Below, in pieces: positions 27,987-35,908 of a stretch of DNA of 64,000 bases. Each line of letters begins with the position of its first letter. Position 1 is the stretch's first letter. Source of the stretch: Iodidimonas muriae (GTDB taxonomy: Bacteria; Pseudomonadota; Alphaproteobacteria; Sphingomonadales; Rhodothalassiaceae); contig NZ_BMOV01000002.1 of assembly GCF_014647255.1 (NCBI RefSeq), forward strand, positions 186,001 through 250,000, given 5' to 3'. A program made the position numbers and the translations under genes. A model generated the notes under the pieces. The model searched no databases, was not told the DNA's origin, and saw only the letters and a program-made list of their open reading frames with translations.

Positions 27987-28874
27987 AATGGCGGCGACAT
28001 CTGAATCGCCGTCACCATCATTCACCGCACCCGGTGTGCCAAAGCGCACGGAATACCGCTTGGTCACCCGCTCTACCGGCAACAGGATAAACACATCGGT
28101 GGTGCCGAACTGATAGTCCACCACCGCGCCATCGCCGATAAAACAACCCAGCCGCAAATACCCCTTGATCAAGGGCGGCAAGGCACGGCGCGCCATGCGG
28201 ATATCCATGCCATCGCGGGATTGCATGTTCATATCCACGAAACGATCCGGCACCGCACGCACCATGAAATCCGCGGGGCACAGATGCTCATGATAAAGAT
28301 AAGACAAGGGAAGTCTCAGGCTTTCCGGATCGGTACCGTGCAAAGAGGCGCAACCGAACATATAAGCGATATTATGCTCTGCCAGATAGCCCGCAATGCC
28401 CTTCCACAAGAGGGTGATGGTGGTGTTTGTGCGGTAATCGCGGTGCACGCAAGAGCGCCCAAGCTCCAAAAGCTGGCCACCCTTGCCCATATGGGTCTGG
28501 AAGCGCTCGCCCATCAGGGGGCCAAGGTCATATTCCTGCGCTGAATAAAAGCCATCATGCTGTTCCGCCACACGCTGGCGCAACAACCGGTAGGTGCCCA
28601 CCACCTGTTCGCCGCGCAGCTTGGAATGGTCGATCACCAGCAAATGATCACAGAGCGGATCATAGGCATCCATATCGCGACGCTGTCTTTGCATGTCCAA
28701 TGTCGGTTGCGCCGACATTTCCTCATAGAAAATATGGTAGCGCAGCCTTTGTGCTTCCAGAATTTCCTCTTCACTGCGCGAGCACCGCACCTCCAAAGGG
28801 CCGGAGCGAGCGTAATAATCGGCATTCGCCAATGTTTGAGCGGCGACGACGGTCTCTTTTCCGGAATAATCCAT
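27978..28874 (-). CDS. olsB: L-ornithine N-alpha-acyltransferase (OlsB-like, GNAT fold)
   Basis: OlsB uses acyl-ACP to acylate ornithine, the first step of ornithine lipid synthesis. The 298-residue protein shows the family pattern: RCSRSEEEILEAQRLRYHIF near residue 30, VVGTYRLLRQ near 90, LELGRSCVHRDYR near 135, and FGCASLHGTDPESL near 170, with a conserved C-terminal LPPLIKGYLRLGCFIGDGAV. The PlsC-family gene at 10029 could supply the second acylation, but it is 17 kb away. Other hemolysin-like GNAT acyltransferases share this fold, so the substrate is a strong inference rather than certain. Confidence 0.85.
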   Translation of the reverse strand: MDYSGKETVVAAQTLANADYYARSGPLEVRCSRSEEEILEAQRLRYHIFYEEMSAQPTLDMQRQRRDMDAYDPLCDHLLVIDHSKLRGEQVVGTYRLLRQRVAEQHDGFYSAQEYDLGPLMGERFQTHMGKGGQLLELGRSCVHRDYRTNTTITLLWKGIAGYLAEHNIAYMFGCASLHGTDPESLRLPLSYLYHEHLCPADFMVRAVPDRFVDMNMQSRDGMDIRMARRALPPLIKGYLRLGCFIGDGAVVDYQFGTTDVFILLPVERVTKRYSVRFGTPGAVNDGDGDSDVAAIGE

Positions 28875-29019
28875 AACGCGCTTTTAAGCCCTTATAGAGA
28901 CAGTTTCATTACGAAGTGCCATGAAGACGTGGACCCACATTCTGCGATTCCCCAAAGTTCCCAGAACCGCGCTATTGGCCAGCAGTGTGGCCTTTTCAAG
29001 ACAGTATCTCAACCCAAAC

Positions 29020-30531
29020 CTATGTTGCGCCGCGAAGATTTGTCCGCTTAAGGCTTGATCCACGTGACAAAATCCACAGCAACAACAGCCCCGGCACGCC
29101 CACTATTCCGGACAGAATGAAAAAATAAAACCAGCCAATGCCGTCAGCCACAAAGCCCGCAGGGGCCGCCAAAAAGGTCCGCGCCACCAAAGCCACTGCC
29201 GATAACAAAGCATATTGGGTGGCGGTATAAGCATCGCTGACCAGTCTGGAAAGGAAAACAATGAAAAGGGCATTGCCCATGCCAGAGGCAAAATTCTCGA
29301 AACCGATCACCAAAGCCAGCCAGCCCCATTGCGCATCGATGATCCTGGCCGAAGATTCAGCCGCCAATGCAGGTCCCACGGTCTTCATCATCACCCAATG
29401 CTGACCGGTGCTCAAAAGCTCGCTCATACAGTAAAGCCATGAAAATCCGAAATTGGAGACGATTTGCAAGGCGGCGGCAATCCACAAAGCACGCACAAGG
29501 CCCAAGCCGCTCATCATCAGGCCACCAACGAACATGCCGATAAAAACGGCCCCCAACCCAAAGCCCTTATACACAAAGGCGATGGTGGTTTTTTCATAGC
29601 CCAGATCCCGCACAAACGGTCCCGACAAGGCCCCTGCAAAGGCATCTTGGAATTTAAACAACACCACAAAGGCCAGCACCGGCAGCAAGGTCCAGGAATA
29701 ACGGCGCACCAGATCAATGAACGGACCGGCCACCAGCACATAAAGCCGCGCCAAAGCCTGTTCCAACGGCCCGCTTAGATGCGCTTTTTTCTCTAAAAAC
29801 CGGTCGATTTCCGCCTGACGTTCGGCCAGCGCCTCATCGGCCTTGCGCTCTGGCTCGCCATTCATCAAAACCGCCAACAAGCCAAGCAACAATGTCAGGC
29901 TGGCCACCAGATAGGCCATCTCCCAGCCTGCCCAGTCGGCCATCCACAAAACCAGCACCCCCGCCGCCAGTCGCGCCCCCAGATACCAAGCGGTGGCATG
30001 AACAGCGGACCCACCGGCCAATTGCCGGTCGCTGAGATATTCAATGCGGTAGGCATCCACCACAATATCGAAATTGGCCGAGGCAAAAGCGACACCAACC
30101 GCCAACAAGAGACTGACCATCAAAGCATCGCCGGGGTCCACCAATGACAAAGGCACCATCAATGCCAGCAAAACAACAAGGCTGGCCGCCATCCAGCCAC
30201 GCCTTTGCCCAAGGCGGCGGGTCAGCGGGCCAAGGGGGATCTGATCCACAAATGGTGCCCATAAAAACTTGATGGCATAGGCGGTGCCGATCAGGCTGGT
30301 AAGGCCAATGGTGCCGAAATCCACCCCGGCATCGGTCAGGCGAATACGAAAGGTTTCCCCCACAAGGCCAAGGGGCAGGCCGCTGGCAAAGCCGAAAAAC
30401 AAAAAGGCCAGAACCCGGCGTTCCAGATACACCGACCCTGCGCCAAAGGCTTCTGCGATCCGGGCGGGCAGCACATAGCGTGCCTTCATTGGGGCCGTGT
30501 TTTGTGACATATGCGGGTCCGGTGCGATCAT
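29020..30531 (-). CDS. ampG: AmpG-like muropeptide MFS transporter
   Basis: A major facilitator protein of 503 residues with about 12-14 membrane helices. FLFFGFASGLPLGLVGETFR near residue 48 and KFLWAPFVDQIP near 90 are the AmpG signature regions; AmpG imports GlcNAc-anhydroMurNAc peptides for cell-wall recycling. ATG 30531 is given; ATG 30510 (MSQNTAPMK) is equally possible. The lytic transglycosylase MltA in this window would produce such muropeptides. Acetyl-CoA transporter relatives share the fold, so the substrate is inferred. Confidence 0.82.
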   Translation of the reverse strand: MIAPDPHMSQNTAPMKARYVLPARIAEAFGAGSVYLERRVLAFLFFGFASGLPLGLVGETFRIRLTDAGVDFGTIGLTSLIGTAYAIKFLWAPFVDQIPLGPLTRRLGQRRGWMAASLVVLLALMVPLSLVDPGDALMVSLLLAVGVAFASANFDIVVDAYRIEYLSDRQLAGGSAVHATAWYLGARLAAGVLVLWMADWAGWEMAYLVASLTLLLGLLAVLMNGEPERKADEALAERQAEIDRFLEKKAHLSGPLEQALARLYVLVAGPFIDLVRRYSWTLLPVLAFVVLFKFQDAFAGALSGPFVRDLGYEKTTIAFVYKGFGLGAVFIGMFVGGLMMSGLGLVRALWIAAALQIVSNFGFSWLYCMSELLSTGQHWVMMKTVGPALAAESSARIIDAQWGWLALVIGFENFASGMGNALFIVFLSRLVSDAYTATQYALLSAVALVARTFLAAPAGFVADGIGWFYFFILSGIVGVPGLLLLWILSRGSSLKRTNLRGAT

Positions 30532-30567
30532 GAGCCTGCACAGTAGAAGGCCGCACCAAAGTTGAGA

Positions 30568-30583
30568 AGGTTAAAAATAACCT
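30568..30583. repeat. Short palindrome between ampG and a divergent MAPEG gene
   Basis: AGGTTA and TAACCT are perfect 6-base arms around AAAA. It lies 37 bases upstream of the ampG start and about 115 bases upstream of the MAPEG start. It could be an operator for either gene or incidental. Confidence 0.25.
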
Positions 30584-30697
30584 CCGCCCTACTGATCGTC
30601 TCTAAGCGGCATCCTGTGCATGCCACTTCCGGCCCTTGCTGCATCACATCAGGTGCGTCATAGTGCTTGAAACATGGGCCTTTGGGGGAATGAATTC

Positions 30698-31117
30698 ATG
30701 GACAATCCAGTCGCCTTCACACTGCCTTTATCCGCAGAGCTCTATTGGCTTTTGCTGACCTGCCTTTTAACAGCTTTCCTGTGGCTGCCTTATATTTTAC
30801 AGCTCTTGATGGAACAAGGCACGGCCAAAGCCTTGATGGATGGTCAGCATGCCACACCGGCAACCGCTCCATGGGCGCAACGGGCCAAACGCGCTCACCT
30901 CAATGCAGTAGAAAATCTGGCAATATTCGCGCCGCTGGTTTTTCTCGTCGCTCTGACAGGCAATAGCAGTGGTGTCACCATCCTTGCCGCACAGATCTAT
31001 TTTTTCGCGCGACTGGGGCATTATCTGGTTTATCTGATAGGCTTACCGATCGTCCGCACCATATTTTTCGCCATAGGATTTGTTTGCCAGCTCGTATTGG
31101 CTTTCGCTCTCCTCTAG
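30698..31117 (+). CDS. MAPEG-family membrane protein (first of two)
   Basis: A 139-residue integral membrane protein with four predicted helices. Helix 1 is LYWLLLTCLLTAFLWLPYIL; the loop WAQRAKRAHLNAVENLAIFA carries the Asn/Glu pattern of the MAPEG superfamily (glutathione transferase/peroxidase relatives). ATG 30698 has a purine-rich GGGGGAA 7 bases upstream. It ends in a 4-base overlap with the convergent comM. Substrate unknown. A second MAPEG gene at 33150 is a divergent paralogue in type, not a recent duplicate. Confidence 0.82.
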   Translation: MDNPVAFTLPLSAELYWLLLTCLLTAFLWLPYILQLLMEQGTAKALMDGQHATPATAPWAQRAKRAHLNAVENLAIFAPLVFLVALTGNSSGVTILAAQIYFFARLGHYLVYLIGLPIVRTIFFAIGFVCQLVLAFALL

Positions 31118-32640
31118 ACGGCATTGAAGGCCGGGGCGATACGGCGGAAACTAAGGGCTTCGGCAATATGGGCATGGCGAATATCCGCCGCGCCGTCCAT
31201 ATCCGCCAAGGTGCGCGCCACCCGCAAAATCCGGTGATATCCCCGCGCCGACAAGCGCATCTGACCGATGGCTTTTTCCAAAAGCGCCCGACCCGCCTCA
31301 TCGGGGCGAGCAATCCGGGCCAGAATATCGCCATCCGCTTGCGCATTGGTCAACAGATCCGGCTCTCCCATGGCTATAAAGCGGTCCCGTTGAAGGGTGC
31401 GGGCCGCCGCCACACGCTTTGCCACATCCGCCGACCCTTCCGCAGGGGGCGGTAATGTTAAATCCAAAGCCGATACGGCAGGCACATCGATATGCAGATC
31501 AATGCGATCGAACAATGGACCGGAGATTTTCGCCTGATAATCGGCGGCACAGCGCGGCGCACGGGCACAGGCCAGCGCCGCATCGTCCAGATGCCCGCAC
31601 CGGCAAGGATTCATCGCCGCCACAAGCTGGAACCGCGCCGGATAGGTCACATGGGCCATGGCCCGCGACACCACCGCCTTGCCGGTTTCAATGGGTTGGC
31701 GCAGGCTTTCCAAGGTAGCGCGGGGAAATTCCGGCAACTCATCCAAAAACAGCACCCCCATATGCGCCAAACTGACTTCGCCGGGTTTGGCCCGTGCGCC
31801 GCCGCCCACCAAAGCAGGCATGGATGCCGAATGATGCGGGCTGCGGAAGGGACGTCGGCGGCTGATGGCCCCACCATCCAGCATCCCGGCAACGGAGGCC
31901 ACCATCGACACCTCCAGTGCCTCTTTGGCCGACAAGGGCGGCAAGATTGAAGGAAGCCTTGCTGCCAGCATGGATTTCCCCGATCCGGGTGGCCCCATCA
32001 TCAGCAAATTATGGCCGCCCGCTGCCGCAATTTCCAAGGCGCGTTTGGCCAGCTCCTGACCCTTGATATCGCGCAAATCGGGCAAACTGCCGTCCATATC
32101 CGCCAAGGCCGCTTCTGGGCGCGATAAAATCTGGCTGCCTTTCAAATGGTTGACCAAGCTCAGCAAATCAGGGGCCGCTAAAATATCCAGATCCCCCGCC
32201 CACGCCGCTTCGCCCCCTTGGGCTGCCGGACAGACCAAGGCCAAATCAAGGCCGGATGCGGCAATGGCGGCGGGCAGCACGCCGGGCACGGCACTAATCT
32301 TGCCATCCAAAGACAATTCCCCCAGTGCCAAAAGCCCCGCCATATCTTCGCGGTCCAGCACCTCCATGGCCGCCATCAGGCCAAGGGCGATGGGCAAATC
32401 ATAATGGCTGCCTTCCTTTGGCAAATCGGCGGGCGACAGATTGACGGTGATGCGCTTGGGCGGCAAGGCCAAGCCCACAGCCGCCAAGGCAGACCGCACC
32501 CGTTCGCGCGATTCGCCCACCGCTTTATCGGGCAACCCCACAATGGTAAATCCGGCCATGCCATTGCTGACTTGCACCTGAACATCCACCGGCTTTGCCT
32601 CGATCCCGGCAAAGGCCACCGTATTTATATGTGCGACCAC
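31114..32640 (-). CDS. comM: ComM-type AAA+ ATPase (magnesium chelatase-like)
   Basis: ComM is a hexameric helicase that drives branch migration during integration of transformed DNA. The N-terminal ChlI/Lon-like domain (HINTVAFAGIEAKPVDVQVQ), the AAA+ core with Walker A GPPGSGKS (about 216-223) and VLFLDELPEF, and the CxCG-type segment AAMNPCRCGHLDD are all present. Length 508 is typical. The name magnesium chelatase is misleading, as no tetrapyrrole role is known for this branch. It overlaps the convergent MAPEG gene by 4 bases and is divergent from hinT. Confidence 0.93.
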   Translation of the reverse strand: MVAHINTVAFAGIEAKPVDVQVQVSNGMAGFTIVGLPDKAVGESRERVRSALAAVGLALPPKRITVNLSPADLPKEGSHYDLPIALGLMAAMEVLDREDMAGLLALGELSLDGKISAVPGVLPAAIAASGLDLALVCPAAQGGEAAWAGDLDILAAPDLLSLVNHLKGSQILSRPEAALADMDGSLPDLRDIKGQELAKRALEIAAAGGHNLLMMGPPGSGKSMLAARLPSILPPLSAKEALEVSMVASVAGMLDGGAISRRRPFRSPHHSASMPALVGGGARAKPGEVSLAHMGVLFLDELPEFPRATLESLRQPIETGKAVVSRAMAHVTYPARFQLVAAMNPCRCGHLDDAALACARAPRCAADYQAKISGPLFDRIDLHIDVPAVSALDLTLPPPAEGSADVAKRVAAARTLQRDRFIAMGEPDLLTNAQADGDILARIARPDEAGRALLEKAIGQMRLSARGYHRILRVARTLADMDGAADIRHAHIAEALSFRRIAPAFNAV

Positions 32641-32687
32641 GCACCGCCCCCCTTTTGTCGTCTGGCTTTTGCGATACTCTGTAAGGA

Positions 32688-32705
32688 TTGGCCTTCAAAG
32701 GTCAA
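32688..32705. promoter_or_regulatory. Imperfect palindrome and possible comM promoter in the comM/hinT gap
   Basis: TTGGCCTTC and AAAGGTCAA match as an inverted repeat at 7 of 9 positions. On the minus strand the same bases supply TTGACC, followed 16 bases later by TACAGA, a plausible comM promoter. Confidence 0.3.
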
Positions 32706-32778
32706 TCATCGCCGGTTTTTTCTTGCTGCCATAGCCCATTGGGGGGATGGTTTACGCCAAGACTAGAAGGAGGGTTTC

Positions 32779-33153
32779 ATGGCCTATGACGACACCAATA
32801 TCTTTGCCCGCATCCTGCGCGGCGAGATCCCGGCAAACACCATCTATGAAGATGACTATGCCCTTGCCTTTCACGACATCAACCCACAAGCGCCGGTACA
32901 TGTTCTGGTGATTCCAAAAGGGCCATATCAATCCATGGAGGATTTCACCCAAAGCGCACCCGCCGATCTGATTGCCGGATTTTTCCGGGCCGTGGGCCAT
33001 GTGGCCCGATCCCTTGATCTGGCCGAGAGCGGTTACCGTATTCTGGCCAATCACGGGCCCAACAGCCATCAGGAAGTGCCGCATTTGCACATTCATATTT
33101 TCGGTGGCCGCCCCCTCGGCCCGATGCTGGTGCAAACAGAGACGAAGGCATGA
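32779..33153 (+). CDS. hinT: HIT-family nucleotide hydrolase (HinT-like)
   Basis: A 124-residue histidine-triad protein, probably a purine nucleoside phosphoramidase. The catalytic HLHIHIFGG gives His102, His104 and His106. NIFARILRGEIPANTIYEDD at the N-terminus is typical. It has a very strong ribosome binding site (AAGGAGG, 5 bases from ATG). The stop overlaps the next gene by 4 bases (ATGA), so a MAPEG protein is translated from the same message. Confidence 0.93.
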   Translation: MAYDDTNIFARILRGEIPANTIYEDDYALAFHDINPQAPVHVLVIPKGPYQSMEDFTQSAPADLIAGFFRAVGHVARSLDLAESGYRILANHGPNSHQEVPHLHIHIFGGRPLGPMLVQTETKA

Positions 33154-33542
33154 CCCTTGCCGCATGGTGTTTGCTGGCGGCTTTCCTTTTGATCTACGCA
33201 CCGCGCGGGCCGCTGCTGAAAAGTACGCTGACGCAAGAAGGGCGTTATGACATTTTAGAACCGCGCGCCCAGCAAGCGCGGCTAAAGGGCAAAGCGATGC
33301 GGGCTTATGGCGCGCATCTCAATATGGTCGAAGCCTTTGGGCCCTTTGCCGCTGCCGTGATCATGGCACATATCCTTGAGGCCGACCCCCTGTGGCGCGA
33401 CGGGCTGGCGGTGACGTTCATCGCCGCCCGTCTGCTTTATATCCCCGCCTATCTACGCGATTGGGGCTATGGCCGCACGGCTGTATGGGCCGTGGGGCTT
33501 TTGGCTGTGATCGGGCTGTTTATACTGCCCGCTTTTCACTGA
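33150..33542 (+). CDS. MAPEG-family membrane protein (second of two)
   Basis: A 130-residue protein with four hydrophobic segments. AAWCLLAAFLLIYAPRGPLL is helix 1, the loop RLKGKAMRAYGAHLNMVEAF carries the MAPEG-like His/Asn/Glu pattern, and LLYIPAYLRDWGYGRTAVWA leads into the last helix. It is coupled to hinT through ATGA. It differs clearly from the MAPEG protein at 30698. A glutathione-dependent or lipid-related activity is only a family expectation. Confidence 0.82.
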   Translation: MTLAAWCLLAAFLLIYAPRGPLLKSTLTQEGRYDILEPRAQQARLKGKAMRAYGAHLNMVEAFGPFAAAVIMAHILEADPLWRDGLAVTFIAARLLYIPAYLRDWGYGRTAVWAVGLLAVIGLFILPAFH

Positions 33543-33550
33543 TTATCCGT

Positions 33551-34570
33551 CTAAGACGCCATCACATCGGCCACAACGGCCTTGAGATCGGTTTCCGGCC
33601 GCGCCCCATAATGGGAAATAATCTCCGATGCGCAATGCGATGCCACCCGCCCCATCTGATGGACATCGCCGCCGCGCGCCCATGCATAAAGAAAACCGGC
33701 GGAATAAAGATCGCCCGCACCGGTGGCATCCACCACTTTGGCCACCGGAACCGGATCGATCACATGCACCTCCTGGCCTTTCACCACCACCGAGCCTTTT
33801 TCCGAACGGGTAAGGGCCGCCAGGTCCACCTTATTGCCCAGGGTTTGCAAGGCCTGATCGAAATCTTTTGTTTGATAAAGCGATTTGATTTCATCTTCAT
33901 TGGCGAACAAAATATCCACATGATTGTCCACCAGATCGAGAAATTCGCTGCGATACCGATCAACGCAAAAGGAATCCGACAAACTCAGCGCCACCTTGGT
34001 TCCGGCTTCATGGGCAACGCGCATGGCTTTCAAAAAAGCCTTTTTGGCTTCGACCGGGTCCCATAAATAACCCTCCAGATAGACCACTTCGGCGCTGGCG
34101 ATATAAGCGGGGTCGATATCCGCTTCCCTAAGTCCTTGTGTCGCTCCAAGATAGGTGTTCATGCTGCGCTGGCCATCGGGCGTGACCATGATCAGGCACC
34201 GCGCCGTGGGATCGCCGTCTTTCGCCATGGATGTTTTGAACTCGACCCCTGTGGCGCGGATATCATGGGCAAAAACCTGCCCCAATTGATCATCCTTTAC
34301 CTTGCCGATAAAGCCCGACCGACCGCCCAAAGCGGCAAATCCCGCCGTTGAATTGGCAACCGAGCCGCCCGAAACCTCGATACCGGGGCCCATGGCATCA
34401 TAAAGCAGGCCAGCGCGATCGGCATCTATCAGCGTCATTCCGCCCTTTTGAATGGCATGTGTCTCTAGAAAGCCATCATCGGCACGGGCCAACACATCCA
34501 CAATGGCATTGCCGATCCCGATCATATCAAGCTGTTTGTCCGTCACCTGTTCGCTCCCAATGGGGGCCAT
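33551..34570 (-). CDS. PfkB-family sugar/nucleoside kinase, adenosine kinase type
   Basis: A ribokinase-fold enzyme of 339 residues. The N-terminal IGIGNAIVDVLARAD, the GGSVANSTAGFAALGGRSGF motif (about 68-87) and the C-terminal VVDATGAGDLYSAGF with the catalytic base Asp287 are clear. Sequence character fits the bacterial adenosine kinase branch found widely in alphaproteobacteria, but other nucleosides or sugars are possible. It has its own promoter and is divergent from the EI24 gene. Confidence 0.87.
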   Translation of the reverse strand: MAPIGSEQVTDKQLDMIGIGNAIVDVLARADDGFLETHAIQKGGMTLIDADRAGLLYDAMGPGIEVSGGSVANSTAGFAALGGRSGFIGKVKDDQLGQVFAHDIRATGVEFKTSMAKDGDPTARCLIMVTPDGQRSMNTYLGATQGLREADIDPAYIASAEVVYLEGYLWDPVEAKKAFLKAMRVAHEAGTKVALSLSDSFCVDRYRSEFLDLVDNHVDILFANEDEIKSLYQTKDFDQALQTLGNKVDLAALTRSEKGSVVVKGQEVHVIDPVPVAKVVDATGAGDLYSAGFLYAWARGGDVHQMGRVASHCASEIISHYGARPETDLKAVVADVMAS

Positions 34571-34617
34571 AACATCGTCCGCATGATCATGGCCTCAAGA
34601 CTGAAATTTGACGGCGG

Positions 34618-34645
34618 AGTATAACGATCCGGCGCTTGAAGCCAA
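34618..34645 (-). promoter_or_regulatory. Predicted promoter of the PfkB kinase gene
   Basis: On the minus strand TTGGCT (34645-34640) and TATACT (34623-34618) are 16 bases apart, about 48 bases before the start codon. It overlaps no other gene. A plus-strand promoter starts 5 bases away, so the two divergent promoters lie back to back. Confidence 0.45.
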
Positions 34646-34649
34646 GCGG

Positions 34650-34677
34650 CTGACATTTTCGTGTAATCCGCTATGCT
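34650..34677 (+). promoter_or_regulatory. Predicted promoter of the EI24-lipoprotein unit
   Basis: CTGACA (34650-34655) and TATGCT (34672-34677) are 16 bases apart, about 32 bases before ATG 34709. Confidence 0.4.
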
Positions 34678-34708
34678 GGGCTATCGACAGCGTGAACAAA
34701 AAACGAGC

Positions 34709-35419
34709 ATGAAAATGATGATGATAAGGGCCATGGGCCTTGCCTTGAATCAATTGGGCGACCCGGCATTCCGGCGGGTGATTATACTGGGATTGGGGCT
34801 TTCCGCTTTGGTGTTCGCCGCCATATTGGCCGGCATGATTGCGTTGCTGCCATTGATCCCTGAAAGCGGCATTGGCTGGCTGGATAGCGCGGTGGATTGG
34901 CTGGCCGGCCTTGGGCTGCCGATTTTGTTTTTATTGGTTTTGTGGCTGCTTTTCCCCGCCGTCATGACCACCATTACCAGCTTTTTCCTTGATGATGTAG
35001 TGGATGCGGTAGAAGCAAAGCATTATCCGCAGGCTGCCGGCTGGCGGCGATCGCCGCTGATAGAGGCCATCTGGCTGGCGGTGCGTTTGTCTGTGCTGAT
35101 CATTGTGGTGAATATAGTGGCCCTGCCTTTTTATCTGGCCTTGCTGTTCACCGGCTTTGGCACGCTGATCTTATATTTGGCGTTGAACAGCTATCTTCTG
35201 GGCCGCGAATATTTTGAAATGGTGGCGGTGCGCCATGCCAGCTTGCGCGATGCGGGCCGCCTGCGCAAATCACGGCGCGACCGGGCCCTGATGGGCGGGC
35301 TTGGCATTTCTTTGTTGTTCATGATCCCACTGGTCAATCTGATCGCACCGGTCTTGGGCATAGCCATGATGGTGCATCTGTTCCATGCCTCCCGTGCACA
35401 ACAGGAGCCGGCTTTATGA
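34709..35419 (+). CDS. EI24-domain membrane protein (CysZ-like)
   Basis: A 236-residue inner-membrane protein with four long hydrophobic regions and the EI24/CysZ pattern: an N-terminal amphipathic part (ALNQLGDPAFRRVIILGLGL), a central TSFFLDDVVDAVEAKHYP, and a C-terminal SYLLGREYFEMVAVRH followed by basic residues. CysZ is a sulfate transporter, but EI24 proteins in alphaproteobacteria have no settled role and no sulfur genes are nearby. Start chosen at ATG 34709 after the predicted promoter; a longer frame begins inside that promoter. It overlaps the lipoprotein gene by 4 bases. Confidence 0.82.
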   Translation: MKMMMIRAMGLALNQLGDPAFRRVIILGLGLSALVFAAILAGMIALLPLIPESGIGWLDSAVDWLAGLGLPILFLLVLWLLFPAVMTTITSFFLDDVVDAVEAKHYPQAAGWRRSPLIEAIWLAVRLSVLIIVVNIVALPFYLALLFTGFGTLILYLALNSYLLGREYFEMVAVRHASLRDAGRLRKSRRDRALMGGLGISLLFMIPLVNLIAPVLGIAMMVHLFHASRAQQEPAL

Positions 35420-35895
35420 AACGGTCTCTTGCTTTTTTGCGCCCCAAACGCCCCGCCACCTTGCGGCTTTGTCTTTTGGCCGGTTTGTCGGTGGCCTTGT
35501 CGGGCTGCGCTGCCCTTGGGCTGGAAAAAGACACCCCGCCTCTTGCGAAAACCGAAACCGACTCACCGCCAAAGATCATGGCGGCTTTGCCTCCCGCAGA
35601 TGCACCGTCCATGGCGGCCCTCCCCAGCCTTCCCGATGCGGGCCGCCTTTTGGGGCTGAGTGCCTTCGAAATTCAGGAATTGATGGGCGAACCGACCCTT
35701 GTACGCCGCGAAGACCGCACGCAAATAATGCAATATCTCGATGAAGACGCGGATTGTGTTCTGGATGTGTTTTTATATGAACCGCAGCCCGGCACGCATT
35801 TTCGCACCCAATATATCGAAGCGCGCAATCGTGCGGGCGAGACATTGAACCCGCAAGGCTGCATGGCCCAATTGATCCCGCAGGCACAGTGGTAA
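35416..35895 (+). CDS. Small predicted lipoprotein coupled to the EI24 protein
   Basis: A 159-residue protein with a basic N-terminus and a signal peptide ending in a lipobox (VALSGCAALG, Cys near residue 32). A Pro/Ala-rich linker follows to about residue 75. The C-terminal part (LLGLSAFEIQELMGEPTLVR to YIEARNRAGE) resembles the SmpA/OmlA-type BamE fold in its GLSAxEIxxLMGEPxxVR pattern, but I do not recognise a named family. It contains two cysteines (DCVLDVF, GCMAQL) that could pair in the periplasm. Translation is coupled to the EI24 gene through ATGA. Confidence 0.78.
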   Translation: MKRSLAFLRPKRPATLRLCLLAGLSVALSGCAALGLEKDTPPLAKTETDSPPKIMAALPPADAPSMAALPSLPDAGRLLGLSAFEIQELMGEPTLVRREDRTQIMQYLDEDADCVLDVFLYEPQPGTHFRTQYIEARNRAGETLNPQGCMAQLIPQAQW

Positions 35896-35908
35896 CGAAC
35901 GAAAGGGA

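Noticed and set aside
28977-28996. GGCCA/TGGCC hairpin with TTTT on the plus strand as a terminator
   Set aside because: No plus-strand gene lies just upstream (maeB ends 1 kb earlier and meets a convergent gene), so it has nothing obvious to terminate.
31114-32640. Magnesium chelatase for tetrapyrrole synthesis
   Set aside because: The protein is the ComM branch with a Lon-like N-terminal domain; no photosynthesis genes are present.
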